Source: Protofrankia sp. CiT1 (GTDB lineage Bacteria; Actinomycetota; Actinomycetes; Frankiales; Frankiaceae). From it: a stretch of 52,206 bases of DNA. Shown here piece by piece: positions 34,286 to 45,509 of this stretch. The DNA is taken from assembly GCF_917627385.1 (NCBI RefSeq), contig NZ_CAKJTL010000122.1, positions 1 through 52,206 of the forward strand, read 5' to 3'. Below the pieces are notes generated by a model, which was not told the origin of the DNA, made no database searches, and was given only the letters and a program-made list of their open reading frames with translations. How positions within the stretch are numbered: position 1 is the first letter of the stretch; the number at the start of each line of letters is the position of its first letter. A program made the position numbers and the translations under genes.

Positions 34286-35728
34286 TCATCTCCGGGTCGG
34301 AACGACCGGTTCGGGCAGCTCGCTGCTGCCACGCAGATAACGGTCCACCGCCGCGGCGGCAGCCCGGCCCTCCGCGATCGCCCACACGATCAGGGACTGG
34401 CCCCGGCCGATGTCTCCGGCAACGAACACCTTCGCGACCGAACTCGCCCAGCCGGCGTCCCGGGCAACGTTGCCACGGCTGTCGAACGCGACGCCGAGCT
34501 GTTCCAGCAGGCCTGGCCGTTCCGGCCCGGTAAAACCCATCGCCAGCAGCACGAGGTCGCAGGCCAGCTCGACGTCGGTGTCCGGCACCCGCTCGAAGCG
34601 GCCGTCGACCATGGCGACCTCGTGCATGCGCAACGCGCGGACCTGACCCAGGTCATCACCGAGAAAACATTCGGTGGAGACGGCGAAGAGCCGTTCCCCG
34701 CCCTCCTCGTGCGCGCTCGACACCCGGTAGACGACCGGCCAGGTCGGCCATGGGTTGCTCACGGGACGCAGCCGTGGCGGCCGCGGCATGATCTCCAGTT
34801 GGTGCACGGACACCGCGCCCTGGCGGTGCGCGGTACCCAGGCAGTCCGCGCCGGTGTCACCACCACCGATGATGACAACCCGCTTGCCCGCCGCGTTGAT
34901 CGGCGATTCGGTACAGTCGCCCTGCTGTACCCGGTTCGCGGGAACCAGGTACTCCATGGCGAGATGGATACCGGCCAGCTCCCGGCCGGGCACGTCCAGG
35001 TCACGCCCGATCGTCGAGCCGCCGGCAAGCACGATCGCGTCATAGGAGGCGCGCAGTTCGTCCGCGGTGATGTCCACACCCACGTTGCACGAGGGTATGA
35101 ACACGGTGCCCTCGGCTCGCATCTGCGCGAGCCGGCGGTCCAGCAGCCGCTTTTCCAGCTTGAACTCGGGAATGCCATAACGCAGCAGCCCACCGATACG
35201 GTCGGCTCGCTCATACACGACGACGTTGTGACCAGCCCGGGTGAGCTGCTGAGCCGCGGCGAGCCCCGCCGGGCCAGACCCGACCACGGCGACCCGCTGA
35301 TCGGTGCGGGAGGACGGCAGGACCGGCCGGACCGTACCATCAGCCCACGCCCGGTCAATGATCGATACCTCGACCTGCTTGATGGTCACCGGATCATCAG
35401 AGATGCCCAGCACACACGCGGTCTCACATGGCGCCGGGCACAGCCGTCCGGTGAACTCCGGGAAGTTGTTGGTCGCGTGCAGCCGCTCGATCGCCTCGCC
35501 CCAGCCGGAGCGCCGCACCAGGTCGTTCCACTCTGGGATGATGTTCCCGAGCGGGCAGCCGTTGTGACAGAAGGGAATGCCGCAGTCCATGCACCGTGCC
35601 GCCTGCTGCCGCAGGGATTCGACCGGGAACGGTTCGTAGACCTCGTGCCAGTCCGCGATGCGCACATCGACGGGCCGGCGCGTCGGCAGCTCCCGGTGGT
35701 GCTTGAGGAAACCGGTCGGGTCAGCCAT
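34286..35728 (-). CDS. gltD: Glutamate synthase small subunit
   Basis: A 480-aa NADPH-dependent GltD. It has N-terminal Fe-S cysteines (CMDCGIPFCHNGCPLGN, then GRLCPAPCETACVLG), the FAD motif VAVVGSGPAGLAAAQQL, the NADPH motif VVIIGGGDTGADCLG and the closing VFVAGDIGRGQSLIVWAI. It delivers electrons to GltB to make glutamate from glutamine and 2-oxoglutarate, the step following ammonium capture from nitrogenase. It starts at ATG 35728 with AGGAG, 47 bp after gltB. Confidence 0.97.
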   Translation of the reverse strand: MADPTGFLKHHRELPTRRPVDVRIADWHEVYEPFPVESLRQQAARCMDCGIPFCHNGCPLGNIIPEWNDLVRRSGWGEAIERLHATNNFPEFTGRLCPAPCETACVLGISDDPVTIKQVEVSIIDRAWADGTVRPVLPSSRTDQRVAVVGSGPAGLAAAQQLTRAGHNVVVYERADRIGGLLRYGIPEFKLEKRLLDRRLAQMRAEGTVFIPSCNVGVDITADELRASYDAIVLAGGSTIGRDLDVPGRELAGIHLAMEYLVPANRVQQGDCTESPINAAGKRVVIIGGGDTGADCLGTAHRQGAVSVHQLEIMPRPPRLRPVSNPWPTWPVVYRVSSAHEEGGERLFAVSTECFLGDDLGQVRALRMHEVAMVDGRFERVPDTDVELACDLVLLAMGFTGPERPGLLEQLGVAFDSRGNVARDAGWASSVAKVFVAGDIGRGQSLIVWAIAEGRAAAAAVDRYLRGSSELPEPVVPTRR

Positions 35729-35775
35729 GCCACTCCTGTCGAATGATCTTATCGGGACCGCTGCCGGAACGCCGG

Positions 35776-38700
35776 TCAGACACGGGACGACGACATGATC
35801 AAGTCTTCGGCCGGCAGGCCGTCCTCCTCGGCTTTGCGCATCGCGGCAAGCACCCGCTTGTAATCTCGAGGCATGATCTTGACGAAGGAGGACTGCTCGG
35901 AGTCCCAGTCCGCGAGCAGGCCCGCCGCCACGGTCGACCCGGTCTCCCGCCGGTGCCGGGCGATCAGGGTGAGCAGCAGCGCCCGGTCGCCGTCGTCCAG
36001 CAGGTCCACGTCGACCATCTCGGTGTTGATCCGGCGCAGGACCGGGTTGTGGAGAAAGGCCACGCCACCGCTCATCCCGGCCGCGAAGTTACGGCCCGTG
36101 GGCCCGAGCACGACCACGGTGCCGCCGGTCATGTACTCGCATCCATGATCGCCAAGGCCTTCGACGACGGCGGTCGCGCCGGAGTTACGGACGCAGAAGC
36201 GCTCCCCCACGATGCCCCGGAAGAACGCCTCGCCGGCCGTGGCGCCGTAGAGCAGCACGTTGCCGGCGACGATGTTCTCCTCGGCGCGCAACGGCGCCTC
36301 CTTGGGCGGGAAGACGATGATCCGTCCACCGGACAGGCCCTTGCCGGTGTAGTCGTTGGCGTCGCCCTCCAGGGTGAGGGTCACCCCGCGTGGCACGAAC
36401 GCGCCGAAACTCTGCCCGGCCGAACCGGTGAACCGCAGCGAGATCGTGTCATCGGGAAGGCCCACAGCGCCGTAACGCCTGGTCACTTCGAAACCGAGCA
36501 TGGTGCCGACCGTCCGGTTGACATTACGGATCGGCATCTCCAGCCACACGGGCCGGCCATCCTCCAGCGCCCCCTCGCAGAGCTGGATCAGGGAGTTGTC
36601 CAGGGCCTTGTCCAGACCATGGTCTTGAGCGGTCGTGCAGTGCAGGGAGCCCTCGAAGGGACGTTCCGGCGCGTGCAGCAACGGGGTGAGGTCAAGGCCG
36701 GCGGCCTTCCAGTGGTCGACCGCGGCGCGCGCGTCGAGTACCTCCACGCGGCCAACAGCCTCGTGCAGCGAGCGAAAGCCCAACGCCGCGAGGTACTCAC
36801 GCACCTCCTCGGCGATGAAGGTGAAGAAGGTCTCCACGAACTCGGGCCTACCGGTGAAGCGGGCGCGCAGCTCCGGGTTCTGGGTCGCCACGCCCACCGG
36901 GCAGGTGTCGAGGTGACACACCCGCATCATCACGCACCCAGCGACCACCAGCGGCGCGGTCGCGAAGCCGAACTCCTCCGCGCCCAGCAGCGCGCTGACG
37001 ATGACATCCCGACCGGTCTTGAGCTGGCCGTCCACCTGGACGACGATCCGGTCGCGCAGGCCGTTGAGCAGCAGCGTCTGCTGAGTCTCGGCCAGCCCCA
37101 GCTCCCAGGGGGCGCCGGCGTGCTTGAGCGAGGTCAGCGGGGATGCGCCGGTACCACCGTCATGCCCGGAGATCAGGACGACATCGGCGTGGGCCTTGGA
37201 CACTCCGGCGGCCACCGTGCCCACACCGACCTCGGCGACGAGCTTGACGTGCACCCGAGCCCGCGGGTTGGCGTTCTTCAGGTCGTGGATGAGCTGGGCG
37301 AGATCCTCGATGGAATAGATGTCGTGGTGCGGCGGTGGTGAGATCAGGCCCACGCCCGCCGTCGAGTGCCTGGTGCGCGCGATCCACGGGTAGACCTTGT
37401 GCCCGGGCAGCTGGCCGCCCTCACCAGGCTTGGCGCCCTGTGCCATCTTGATCTGGATGTCGTCGGCGTTGGCGAGGTACTCGCTGGTCACGCCGAAGCG
37501 GCCGCTGGCGACCTGTTTGATCGAGGATCGGCGGAGGTCGCCGTTGGCGTCCGGGGTGAACCGTTCGGCGTCCTCGCCGCCCTCGCCGGTGTTGGACTTC
37601 GCCCCGATCCGGTTCATCGCGATCGCCAGCGTCTCGTGCGCCTCGGCGCTGATGGATCCGTAGGACATCGCACCGGTGGCGAACCGTTTGAGGATCTCCG
37701 ACACGGGCTCGACCTGGTCGATCGGAACCGGCGGGCGCAGTCCCTCGCGCAGCGAGAACAAGCCGCGCAGGGTGGCGCTGCGCCGCGACAACTCGTCGAC
37801 GGTGGCGGTGTACTGCCTGAACACCTCGTACTGACGGCTGCGCGTGGCGTGCTGGAGCAGGAAGACCGTCTCCGGGTTGAACAGGTGCACCTCACCCTCG
37901 CGGCGCCACTGGTATTCACCGCCGGTGTCCAGGTTGCGGTGGGCAAGCTCCGAGGAGACCACCGAGTACGCCTTGTGGTGACGGGCCGCCACCTCATCCG
38001 CGATGACGTCGATGCCCACACCGTCCAGCCGGGACGGCGTCCCGGTGAAGTAGGTGCCCACCAGCTGCTGGGACAGGCCGATCGCCTCGAACACCTGGGC
38101 TCCGGTGTAGCTGGCCACGGTGGAGATGCCCATCTTGCTCATCACCTTGAGCACGCCCTTGCCCAGCGCCTTGATGAGGTTCTTCTGGGCCTGCTCACGG
38201 GTGATGCCGGCCAGCTCGCCGCCGTCGAGGATGTTGTCGATCGACTCGAAGGCCAGATAGGGGTTGACAGCGGCCGCACCGTATCCGAGAAGCAGGGCGA
38301 CATGGTGGACCTCGCGGGCGTCACCACACTCCACGATGAGACCGACCTTGGTCCGGGTCTTCTCCCGGATGAGGTGGTGGTGGACGGCCGCGGTGAGCAG
38401 CAGCGAGGGAATCGGCGCCTTGTGCCGATCGGAATCGCGGTCGGACAGGACGACGACGCGGGCACCGTCCGCGATCGCCTCGCTGACGCCACGGCAGATC
38501 TCGTCGAGCCGCTCGGCGAGCGCCGTGCCGCCGCCGTCCACATCGTAGAGGCCACGGACAGTCACCGCCGCGAACCCAGGCATGTCACCGTCGTCGTTGA
38601 TGCCAACGATCTTGGCAAGCTCCGTGTTGCTGATAACCGGGAACGGCAGGTGCACCAGCCGGCACGACGCCGGTGACGGCGCCAGCAGATTGCCCTCAGG

Positions 38701-40320
38701 GCCGAGCGTCCGGCCCAGGCTCGTGACCATCTCCTCCCGGATCGCGTCCAACGGAGGGTTGGTCACCTGCGCGAACAGTTGGCTGAAGTAGTCGAAGAGC
38801 AGGCGCGGGCGTCCGGAGAGCACCGCGACCGGCGTGTCGGTGCCCATCGAGCCGATGGGTTCGACACCGGCTCGGGCCATGGGCGCGATGATGACGCGCA
38901 GTTCCTCCTCGGTGTAACCGAAGACCTGCTGGCGCCGGCGGACCGAGGAGTGGCCGTAGACGACGTGCTCGCGTTCGGGTAGATCATCCAGGGCGATCAG
39001 GCCCGCGTGCAGCCATTCCCCGTACGGCGCGGCGGCGGCCAGGTCCGACTTGATCTCCTCGTCGTCGACGATCCGGCCCTGCGCGGTGTCGATCAGGAAC
39101 ATCTTCCCCGGCTGGAGCCGGCCCTTCTGCACCACTCTGTGCGCGGGAAGATCCAGGACGCCGACCTCGGAAGCCATGACAACCAGACCGTCATCGGTTA
39201 CCCAGTAACGAGACGGACGCAATCCGTTACGATCGAGCACCGCGCCGATGACCGTTCCATCGGTGAACGCAATGGACGCCGGACCGTCCCACGGCTCCAT
39301 CAGCGCCGAGTGGAACCGGTAGAACGCCCGGCGAGCCGAGTCGATCTCGTCGTGGTTCTCCCAAGCCTCCGGGATCATCATGAGAACGGCATGCGGGAGG
39401 CTGCGCCCGCCCAAGTGGAGCAGTTCCAGAACCTCGTCGAAACTGGCCGAGTCGCTCGCGCCGTCCGCGCAGATGGGGAAGATCCGGCGCAGGTCACCGG
39501 GGATGAGATCGCTGGCTAGCAGTGCCTCGCGAGCCCGCATCCAGTTACGGTTGCCACGTACCGTATTGATCTCTCCATTATGAGCGACATAACGGTAGGG
39601 ATGGGCAAGCGGCCAGCTCGGGAAGGTGTTGGTTGAGAACCTGCTGTGCACGAGAGCGATCGCGCTGGCAAAACGCGGATCATCGAGATCGGGGAAGTAG
39701 GCCGAAAGCTGGTGGGTGGTGAGCATGCCCTTGTAGACGGTGGTACGCGCCGACAGTGATGGGAAGTACACACCGGCTTCCCGGCGAGCCCGCTTGCGGA
39801 CGCAGAACGCCCGCCGCTCAAGGTCCAGCAGATCGATGGGCCCATCGGCGGCGCCGGGAGCACCGGCCGCGGCGGGCAGGCCAAGGAAGATCTGCCGCAT
39901 CCGCGGCTCAACCTCGGCCGCGGCCCGGCCGACGATGTGGCTGACCACCGGCACCTCACGCCAGCCCAGCACCCGCAGGCCCTCCCCGCGGACGATACGG
40001 CTGATCGCGCGGACAGCGTTGTCGCGATCACCGGCGACCTGCGGCAGAAAGGCCGTGCCCACCGCGTACTGACCGGCTGGCGGCAGTGGGAAATCGACAA
40101 CGTCACGCAGGAAGGCGTCTGGCACCTGCAACAGGATGCCGGCGCCGTCACCGGTGTCCGGGTCGCAACCGGAAGCGCCCCGATGGTCGAGGTTGCGCAG
40201 CACGGTGAGGCCCTGTTCGATCAGTTCATGACTGCGTCGACCACGGACATCCACGACGAAACCGACCCCGCAGGCGTCGTGCTCGAATGTGGGGTCGTAC
40301 AAGCCTTGTGCGATCGGCAT
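35776..40320 (-). CDS. gltB: Glutamate synthase large subunit
   Basis: A 1514-aa GltB. The N-terminal glutamine amidotransferase domain has its nucleophile at Cys17 ([10 protein letters not shown]) after a short propeptide; the FMN-binding synthase domain contains [16 protein letters not shown] and [15 protein letters not shown]; the 3Fe-4S cysteines are in [15 protein letters not shown]; and the C-terminal beta-helix (GXGXG repeats) closes the protein. The start was placed at ATG 40320 (AGGA eight bases upstream) because this yields the standard propeptide; the open frame upstream is not family-like. Confidence 0.97.
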   Translation of the reverse strand: MPIAQGLYDPTFEHDACGVGFVVDVRGRRSHELIEQGLTVLRNLDHRGASGCDPDTGDGAGILLQVPDAFLRDVVDFPLPPAGQYAVGTAFLPQVAGDRDNAVRAISRIVRGEGLRVLGWREVPVVSHIVGRAAAEVEPRMRQIFLGLPAAAGAPGAADGPIDLLDLERRAFCVRKRARREAGVYFPSLSARTTVYKGMLTTHQLSAYFPDLDDPRFASAIALVHSRFSTNTFPSWPLAHPYRYVAHNGEINTVRGNRNWMRAREALLASDLIPGDLRRIFPICADGASDSASFDEVLELLHLGGRSLPHAVLMMIPEAWENHDEIDSARRAFYRFHSALMEPWDGPASIAFTDGTVIGAVLDRNGLRPSRYWVTDDGLVVMASEVGVLDLPAHRVVQKGRLQPGKMFLIDTAQGRIVDDEEIKSDLAAAAPYGEWLHAGLIALDDLPEREHVVYGHSSVRRRQQVFGYTEEELRVIIAPMARAGVEPIGSMGTDTPVAVLSGRPRLLFDYFSQLFAQVTNPPLDAIREEMVTSLGRTLGPEGNLLAPSPASCRLVHLPFPVISNTELAKIVGINDDGDMPGFAAVTVRGLYDVDGGGTALAERLDEICRGVSEAIADGARVVVLSDRDSDRHKAPIPSLLLTAAVHHHLIREKTRTKVGLIVECGDAREVHHVALLLGYGAAAVNPYLAFESIDNILDGGELAGITREQAQKNLIKALGKGVLKVMSKMGISTVASYTGAQVFEAIGLSQQLVGTYFTGTPSRLDGVGIDVIADEVAARHHKAYSVVSSELAHRNLDTGGEYQWRREGEVHLFNPETVFLLQHATRSRQYEVFRQYTATVDELSRRSATLRGLFSLREGLRPPVPIDQVEPVSEILKRFATGAMSYGSISAEAHETLAIAMNRIGAKSNTGEGGEDAERFTPDANGDLRRSSIKQVASGRFGVTSEYLANADDIQIKMAQGAKPGEGGQLPGHKVYPWIARTRHSTAGVGLISPPPHHDIYSIEDLAQLIHDLKNANPRARVHVKLVAEVGVGTVAAGVSKAHADVVLISGHDGGTGASPLTSLKHAGAPWELGLAETQQTLLLNGLRDRIVVQVDGQLKTGRDVIVSALLGAEEFGFATAPLVVAGCVMMRVCHLDTCPVGVATQNPELRARFTGRPEFVETFFTFIAEEVREYLAALGFRSLHEAVGRVEVLDARAAVDHWKAAGLDLTPLLHAPERPFEGSLHCTTAQDHGLDKALDNSLIQLCEGALEDGRPVWLEMPIRNVNRTVGTMLGFEVTRRYGAVGLPDDTISLRFTGSAGQSFGAFVPRGVTLTLEGDANDYTGKGLSGGRIIVFPPKEAPLRAEENIVAGNVLLYGATAGEAFFRGIVGERFCVRNSGATAVVEGLGDHGCEYMTGGTVVVLGPTGRNFAAGMSGGVAFLHNPVLRRINTEMVDVDLLDDGDRALLLTLIARHRRETGSTVAAGLLADWDSEQSSFVKIMPRDYKRVLAAMRKAEEDGLPAEDLIMSSSRV

Positions 40321-40606
40321 CCGGCGGGTCCTGTCCGTCTTCAGGGATTCTCCGTGAGGCGGACGACGTTGTCCGGACGCGCCACCGTGACGGGGCTGTC
40401 CCGGCCAGGCGCACTCCTGAGTGTGCCACGTGTGCCCGGGATTCGCCGTGATCGCTAAAAGCCCGGAGCCCGATGTGGCCAACCGGGCATGAAACCGTCT
40501 TTACGGGCCGCGCTGGGATACTTCGCCGGCCGATGATGCCGGGCGCGACCGCCGACGGGGACGGGACGGGGACGCTGGGACGGGGAGGAGGCCCGACGTG
40601 GATCTT

Positions 40607-41581
40607 TTACCCTGTCGGGTGGCCGGCCGACGGCTGGCCCGCTTCGGCCTCCCGCGCCGCGCCCCCCTCGGCCTCCCGCGCCGGAGCGACGTTCGCCGCG
40701 GCCTGTACCACGGGTTCGGCCGCCGGCCGCGGGGCGGGGCCGGCATCCCCCCGCGCCGGGGCCGGGCCGGCGCTGGCCGGCGGATCGATGGGCCGGCGCA
40801 CGAGGACGATGGCGGTCACCGCGATGGCAAGGACGACAATCGACACCCAGTCGTTGAGGCGCATCCCGAGGAACGTGTGGGCATCGTCGATGCGCAGCGC
40901 CTCGACCCAGGCGCGTCCAGCAGTGTACAGAATCACGTAGAGGATGAACAGCTTGCCGCGGCCAAGCCTGCGGTGAGCATCCACCCACAGCAGGACAGCG
41001 GCGACGCTGACATCCCACAGCGACTCGTACAGGAACGTCGGATGGTAGAGCGAGACGCCGGGGACGACCTGATGCGCGGGGTCGATCCGCACAGCCCAGG
41101 GCAGATCGGTCGCCCGGCCATAGAGCTCCTGGTTGAACCAGTTGCCCCAACGCCCGATGGCCTGGGCAAGCACGAGCCCGGGGGCCGCGGCGTCCGCGAA
41201 GAGACCGAACGGCGTCCCGTGGCGGCGGCAGACAAGCCACACGCCGAGCGCGCCCCCGGCGACCCCGCCCCAGATCCCCAGCCCGCCGTGCCAGATCTTG
41301 AGCGCGTCGGCCGGATGGCCACCGTCGCCGAAGTACGCGTCCGGACTGGTGATCACATGGTAGATCCGCGCACCGACGATCCCGAACGGGACGGCCCAGG
41401 CCGCGGCGTCCGCGGCGAGGCCGGCCGGCTGACCGCGGGCCCGCAGGCGCCGGTCGGTGAGCACAACCGCGACCAGGACACCAATTATGATCATAAAGGC
41501 ATACGCCCGCAACGGGATGGGGCCCACGTGCAGGACGCCCGTCGATGGGCTGGGAATCGCGGCTAGAACCACGAGGCCCAA
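40607..41581 (-). CDS. lgt: Prolipoprotein diacylglyceryl transferase
   Basis: A 324-aa integral membrane enzyme that transfers diacylglycerol from phosphatidylglycerol to lipoprotein cysteines. About seven membrane segments are visible, with the Lgt signature GRWGNWFNQELYG, the HGGLGIWGG loop and the YHPTFLYESLWD region. The C-terminal 55 residues are a Pro/Ala/Glu-rich cytoplasmic tail. The start may be TTG 41581 or the GTG four codons later; neither has a strong ribosome site. Position after trpA matches other Actinobacteria. Confidence 0.95.
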   Translation of the reverse strand: MGLVVLAAIPSPSTGVLHVGPIPLRAYAFMIIIGVLVAVVLTDRRLRARGQPAGLAADAAAWAVPFGIVGARIYHVITSPDAYFGDGGHPADALKIWHGGLGIWGGVAGGALGVWLVCRRHGTPFGLFADAAAPGLVLAQAIGRWGNWFNQELYGRATDLPWAVRIDPAHQVVPGVSLYHPTFLYESLWDVSVAAVLLWVDAHRRLGRGKLFILYVILYTAGRAWVEALRIDDAHTFLGMRLNDWVSIVVLAIAVTAIVLVRRPIDPPASAGPAPARGDAGPAPRPAAEPVVQAAANVAPAREAEGGAAREAEAGQPSAGHPTG

Positions 41582-41624
41582 CGTATACCGCCGCTCACGC
41601 GGCCCGTTCTCGCCGTCGTCATAA

Positions 41625-41705
41625 AAGAAGCTCCGGTAACAGGCCTGTCCGGCTCGCGCCGCCCAGGCGCCGCCCTGATTGAACGCCCTGTTCCCGGAGC
41701 CTCTT
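41625..41705. repeat. Short palindromic element between trpA and lgt
   Basis: Inverted arms of about 20 bp: 41625-41644 (AAGAAGCTCCGGTAACAGGC) and 41685-41705, with three or so mismatches. The interior CTGTCCGGCTCGC resembles part of MITE copy A, so it may be a shortened relative. It lies just past the trpA stop on the minus strand and could also act as a weak transcription end for the trp genes; there is no T-tract. Confidence 0.5.
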
Positions 41706-41724
41706 CAGCAGGCGCTACCAGGCG

Positions 41725-42630
41725 CTACCAGGCGCTACCGGAGGGCAGGGGCCGGGGGCCGGCCCGGCCCGAGCGCACGCCGGTGGCGAGGGCGGCCACG
41801 GTCCCCCGCACTGCCGCGGCGGCGGCACCCGGATCGTCGCCCGCGCGGTCGGCGTCCACCAGCGCGCTCACCAGCGCCGAGCCCACGATCACCCCGTCGG
41901 CGAAACCGGCCACCTCGGCCGCCTGCGCGGGCGTGCCCACGCCCACGCCCACCCCGACCGGCGTGTCGCTGATCGCTCGGACCCGGCTCACCAGCCCAGC
42001 CGCCTGCGCGCCCAGCGTCGACCGGGCACCGGTGACCCCCATGAGCGAAGCCGCGTAGATGAAGCCTCGGCTGACCTCGGCAACCCGCGCGATGCGTGCG
42101 TCGGACGAGCTTGGGGCGACCAGGAACACCGGGTCGAGACCGACCTCGGCGGTGGCCGCGAGCAAGGGCTCGGCCTCCTCGGGGGGCAGGTCCGGAGTGA
42201 TCGTCCCAGCACCGCCAGCCGCCGCGAGATCCCGGGCGAACGCGGTGACCCCGTACCGCTCGACCGGATTCCAGTAGCTCATCACCAGAGTGGGCACACC
42301 GGTCGCGGCCACCGCCTCCACCGTGCGCAGGACATCGCGGGTGGTGACACCACGGCTCAACGCCGCACCGGTCGCGGCCTGGATCACCGGGCCGTCCATG
42401 GTCGGGTCGGAGTAGGGCAGGCCGATTTCGACGATCTCCACTCCTGCCTCGACCATGGCCAGCATGGCGCTGATACCACCGTCGACCGAGGGAAAGCCCG
42501 CCGGCAGGTAGCCGATCAGCGCCGCTCGCGCCGCCTCGCGTGCCAGCACGAACGTGTGGCTCAGCCGGTCCCGCTCACCTGGTCGGCACTGGTCGCCTGA
42601 TCGGCCTCGGTCACCCGCGAAACTCTGCAC
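41725..42630 (-). CDS. trpA: Tryptophan synthase alpha chain
   Basis: TrpA cleaves indole-3-glycerol phosphate to indole for TrpB. It has LIGYLPAGFPSVDGG, VEIVEIGLPYSDPTMDGPVI (catalytic Glu and Asp), TITPDLPPEEAEP and GVGVGVGTPAQAAEV. The true start is uncertain: family alignment begins near DRLSHTF (about 42570), where no in-frame ATG or GTG exists, and a GTG at about 42580 is in another frame. The in-frame GTG at 42630 is used here and gives a 301-aa protein with about 20 extra residues. Confidence 0.9.
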   Translation of the reverse strand: MQSFAGDRGRSGDQCRPGERDRLSHTFVLAREAARAALIGYLPAGFPSVDGGISAMLAMVEAGVEIVEIGLPYSDPTMDGPVIQAATGAALSRGVTTRDVLRTVEAVAATGVPTLVMSYWNPVERYGVTAFARDLAAAGGAGTITPDLPPEEAEPLLAATAEVGLDPVFLVAPSSSDARIARVAEVSRGFIYAASLMGVTGARSTLGAQAAGLVSRVRAISDTPVGVGVGVGTPAQAAEVAGFADGVIVGSALVSALVDADRAGDDPGAAAAAVRGTVAALATGVRSGRAGPRPLPSGSAW

Positions 42631-42693
42631 CGCACGTCCGTTCCGTTGTCAGCCGGTGACACGATCCGGTGAAGCCACCGCGGCCCGGCCAGC

Positions 42694-43941
42694 TCATGAA
42701 TGATCAAGAAGGTCAAACCAGCGGGCCGCGGTGTCAACGTCCTTGTCACCGCGACCGGAGCAGTTCACCACGACGACCGCGTCAGGACCCAGTTCCCGGG
42801 CAAGATCGAACGCCCCGGCGAACGCGTGCGCGCTCTCGATCGCGACCAGGATGCCCTCCAGCCGCGCGACCGTCCGCAGCGCGTCCATGGCTTCGCGGTC
42901 GTCGACGACCCGGTAGGTCGCCCGGCCGGTCTCATGGAGCCAGGCGTGTTCCGGGCCGATGCCCGGATAGTCGAGCCCGGCCGAGATCGAGTGTGACACC
43001 TGGGTCTGCCCGTCCGCGTCCTGGAGCAGGAAGGTCCGCATCCCGTGCAGCACACCGGGCGCCCCGCCCGCGATCGCGGCCGCGTGGCGCCCGGTGGACA
43101 CCCCGTCACCACCGGCCTCGAGGCCCACCAGCCGGACGGACGGGTCGGCGATGAACGGGTGGAAGATGCCCATCGCGTTGGAGCCGCCACCGACACAGGC
43201 CACCACCGCGTCCGGCAGCCGCCCGGTACGGTCGAGAACCTGGGCTCGGGCCTCCACACCGATGACCCGCTGGAAGTCGCGGACCAGCATCGGGAAGGGA
43301 TGCGGCCCCATGACCGAGCCGATGCAGTAGTGCGTCGTGCCCACGGTGGCCACCCAGTCCCGCATGGCCTCGTTGATCGCGTCCTTGAGCGTCCGGCTGC
43401 CCGCGGCGACCGCCACGACCTCGGCCCCGAGCAGCCGCATCCGCGCGACGTTGAGCGCCTGGCGGCGGGTGTCCTGCTCGCCCATGTAGACCACACAGTC
43501 CAGGCCGAGCAGCGCACAGGCCGTCGCCGTGGCGACGCCGTGCTGACCGGCACCGGTCTCGGCGATCACCCGGCTCTTGCCCATCCGGCGGGCGAGCAGG
43601 CACTGGCCAAGCACGTTGTTGATCTTATGCGAACCGGTGTGCGCCAGATCCTCCCGCTTGAGCAGGATGCGGGCGCCACCGACATGGGCACTCAGCCGGG
43701 CCGCGTCGGTGAGCGGGGTGGGCCGGCCGGCATACGCCGTGAGCAGTCCGTCGAGTTCCGCGGCGAAGGCGGGATCGTCCCGGGCGGCCGCGTACGCCGC
43801 CGTCAGGCCGTCCAGAGCGGCGAACAGCGCCTCCGGGACGAAACGGCCACCGAAGCGACCGAAGTGACCGGCGCTGTCCGGCAGCGGGCCGCCCGGGAGG
43901 AGATCCTCAGGAGTTCGGCCGACGGTTCCAGCGGAAGTCAT
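42694..43941 (-). CDS. trpB: Tryptophan synthase beta chain
   Basis: A 415-aa PLP enzyme joining indole and serine. The N-terminal [16 protein letters not shown], the PLP lysine Lys106 in [13 protein letters not shown], the catalytic [12 protein letters not shown], the phosphate loop GGGSNAMG and [17 protein letters not shown] are all present. It starts at ATG 43941, 16 bp after trpC. trpA follows after 63 bp. Confidence 0.97.
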   Translation of the reverse strand: MTSAGTVGRTPEDLLPGGPLPDSAGHFGRFGGRFVPEALFAALDGLTAAYAAARDDPAFAAELDGLLTAYAGRPTPLTDAARLSAHVGGARILLKREDLAHTGSHKINNVLGQCLLARRMGKSRVIAETGAGQHGVATATACALLGLDCVVYMGEQDTRRQALNVARMRLLGAEVVAVAAGSRTLKDAINEAMRDWVATVGTTHYCIGSVMGPHPFPMLVRDFQRVIGVEARAQVLDRTGRLPDAVVACVGGGSNAMGIFHPFIADPSVRLVGLEAGGDGVSTGRHAAAIAGGAPGVLHGMRTFLLQDADGQTQVSHSISAGLDYPGIGPEHAWLHETGRATYRVVDDREAMDALRTVARLEGILVAIESAHAFAGAFDLARELGPDAVVVVNCSGRGDKDVDTAARWFDLLDHS

Positions 43942-43957
43942 CGGCTGACTGTATCGG

Positions 43958-44764
43958 TCAACGCCCCACCCTGGTCGCCGGGTGAGCGCCCGCGGTGACG
44001 AGATCCGCGACCGCCTGCTGGGGATTGCTTCCCGTCACCGCGGCCTCCCCCACGAGAACCGCGTCCGCGCCGGCCGCCGCGTAGGCGAGCAGATCGTGCG
44101 GACCGCGCACCCCGGACTCGGCGACTTTGGTCACCTCCACGGGCAACAGCGGTGCCAGCTGGGCGAAGGTGTCGCGATCGACTTCGAGTGTCCGGAGGCT
44201 GCGTGCGTTGACGCCGATCAGGCGCGCACCCGCGTCGACCGCACGCGCGGCCTCGTCGCTGTCGTGCACCTCGACCAGGGCGGTCATGCCCAGCGACTCG
44301 ACGCGGTCGAGCAAACCGATCAGGCGCGGCTGCTCCAGCGCCGCCACGATCAGGAGAACGATGTCCGCACCGTGCGCCCGTGCCTCGAAGACCTGGTACG
44401 GGGAAATGATGAAGTCCTTGCGCAGCACGGGCACGTCCACCGCCATCCGCACGGCGTCCAGGTCGGCGAGCGTCCCACCGAACCGGCGCCGCTCCGTCAG
44501 GACGCTCACCGCCGCCGCGCCCGCGGCCTCGAACTGCGCGGCGAGGGCCGCCGGATCCGCGATCGGCGCAAGATCGCCCTTTGACGGGGAGCGACGCTTC
44601 ACCTCGGCAATCACCGAAACGGCCCGAGTGCGCAGTGCCGCGAGCGCGTCCCGTGGATCCGGGACACGCTCAACACGCCGTTTGAGCGTCGCCAGGGAGA
44701 CCGTGGCCTCCCGTTCGGCGAGGTCGGCTCGCACCCCGTCAAGGATGTCGTCAAGGACACTCAT
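43958..44764 (-). CDS. trpC: Indole-3-glycerol phosphate synthase
   Basis: A 268-aa TIM-barrel enzyme converting CdRP to indole-3-glycerol phosphate. It has [15 protein letters not shown] (catalytic Glu and Lys), [46 protein letters not shown] and [12 protein letters not shown]. The start is ATG 44764 with no strong ribosome site. Unlike in many relatives, 845 bp rather than a small gene separates it from the Trp-associated membrane protein gene. Confidence 0.96.
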   Translation of the reverse strand: MSVLDDILDGVRADLAEREATVSLATLKRRVERVPDPRDALAALRTRAVSVIAEVKRRSPSKGDLAPIADPAALAAQFEAAGAAAVSVLTERRRFGGTLADLDAVRMAVDVPVLRKDFIISPYQVFEARAHGADIVLLIVAALEQPRLIGLLDRVESLGMTALVEVHDSDEAARAVDAGARLIGVNARSLRTLEVDRDTFAQLAPLLPVEVTKVAESGVRGPHDLLAYAAAGADAVLVGEAAVTGSNPQQAVADLVTAGAHPATRVGR

Positions 44765-45203
44765 CGGCCGGTGCCCAGGGCTGTCGCAGCCATGGCGCCG
44801 ATGTTAGGCCAGCGGGCGGCCGGCGGCAGCAGGCCCCCGTCGAGGATCGCTGACTGTCACACTCGGCGGTTGCCCGTTGGTTGGCACAAGCCGGAAACAC
44901 ACCGACATGGGCGAGGCGAAAACCGTCCCACGCCAGGCATGCTCGCCCTCTCCCTACGCATCGTGATTGTCCCGCCGTTGTCAAACGATCTCTGTTGCCG
45001 CCGAGAGTGAGCCGCGCCGACCTCGCCTCGGCCCGGCCTCAGCCCGGCCTCGTCCAGACCGGGCCCCCGCGTCGGGCAACCGGCGGAACTGTCGATGGCG
45101 GAGCTGCCCGCACCGAGCAACCGGCGGCGAACAACCGGCGGCGCAAAAACGGCGAAATCGGTATGCGGCACCCCTGGCCACATGAACACGCCATGACCTA
45201 CCA

Positions 45204-45219
45204 TCGAACGCGGGTTCGA
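45204..45219. promoter_or_regulatory. Putative LexA (SOS) box
   Basis: TCGAACGCGGGTTCGA is a 6-4-6 palindrome that fits the actinobacterial SOS consensus CGAAC-N4-GTTCG exactly. It lies 50 bp upstream of a plus-strand ATG (45269) with GGAGG, and about 440 bp from trpC on the other strand. A plus-strand SOS gene that has since been disrupted is the simplest reading. Confidence 0.55.
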
Positions 45220-45268
45220 TTACATTCGATGAACCACATCCAGCCGGATCTCTACCGCGGAGGTAACG

Positions 45269-45345
45269 ATGGAGGCGGGCATGTTCCGTGACCCACGGCC
45301 TGGCAGCCGAGCTCGATCGGTGCGCTCTACCGCCGCCGCGGCTGA
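45269..45345 (+). pseudogene. 5' remnant of a gene cut by MITE copy C
   Basis: ATG 45269 has an excellent ribosome site (GCGGAGGTAACG) and opens a frame of about 26 codons (MEAGMFRDPRPGSRARSV) that then enters MITE C. Beyond the element the frame is antisense to the Trp-associated membrane protein gene, so no downstream part of the gene remains. The product is unrecognised. The upstream LexA box supports a former SOS-regulated gene. Confidence 0.35.
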
Positions 45346-45509
45346 GAGCGTGTGTGAGATCGGGCTTTCGATCAGTGAGCCGCGGCCAGGCGGCCCCTGG
45401 CAAGGCGGAAGGCCGAAGCGATACCGAATGAGTTGTATCGGTGTGGCCGACAACGCGGCCAAGGCGCGCCTGGGCGCGGCGAGCCGGAATGACGATCTCA
45501 CACGCGCTC
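45346..45509. mobile_element. MITE family 1, copy C
   Basis: 164 bp with 17-bp terminal inverted repeats GAGCGTGTGTGAGATCG (45346-45362) and CGATCTCACACGCGCTC (45493-45509), one mismatch, and a perfect 3-bp duplication TGA on each side (45343-45345, 45510-45512). Same length as copy B and about 92% identical by eye. This best-preserved copy defines the element ends. Confidence 0.88.

Larger units (their letters stand above)
44765..45345. other. Non-coding region upstream of trpC
   Basis: No intact gene in about 580 bp. It carries a LexA-type palindrome and, on the plus strand, a start codon with a strong ribosome site leading into MITE copy C. It probably also contains the trpC promoter. Confidence 0.6.
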
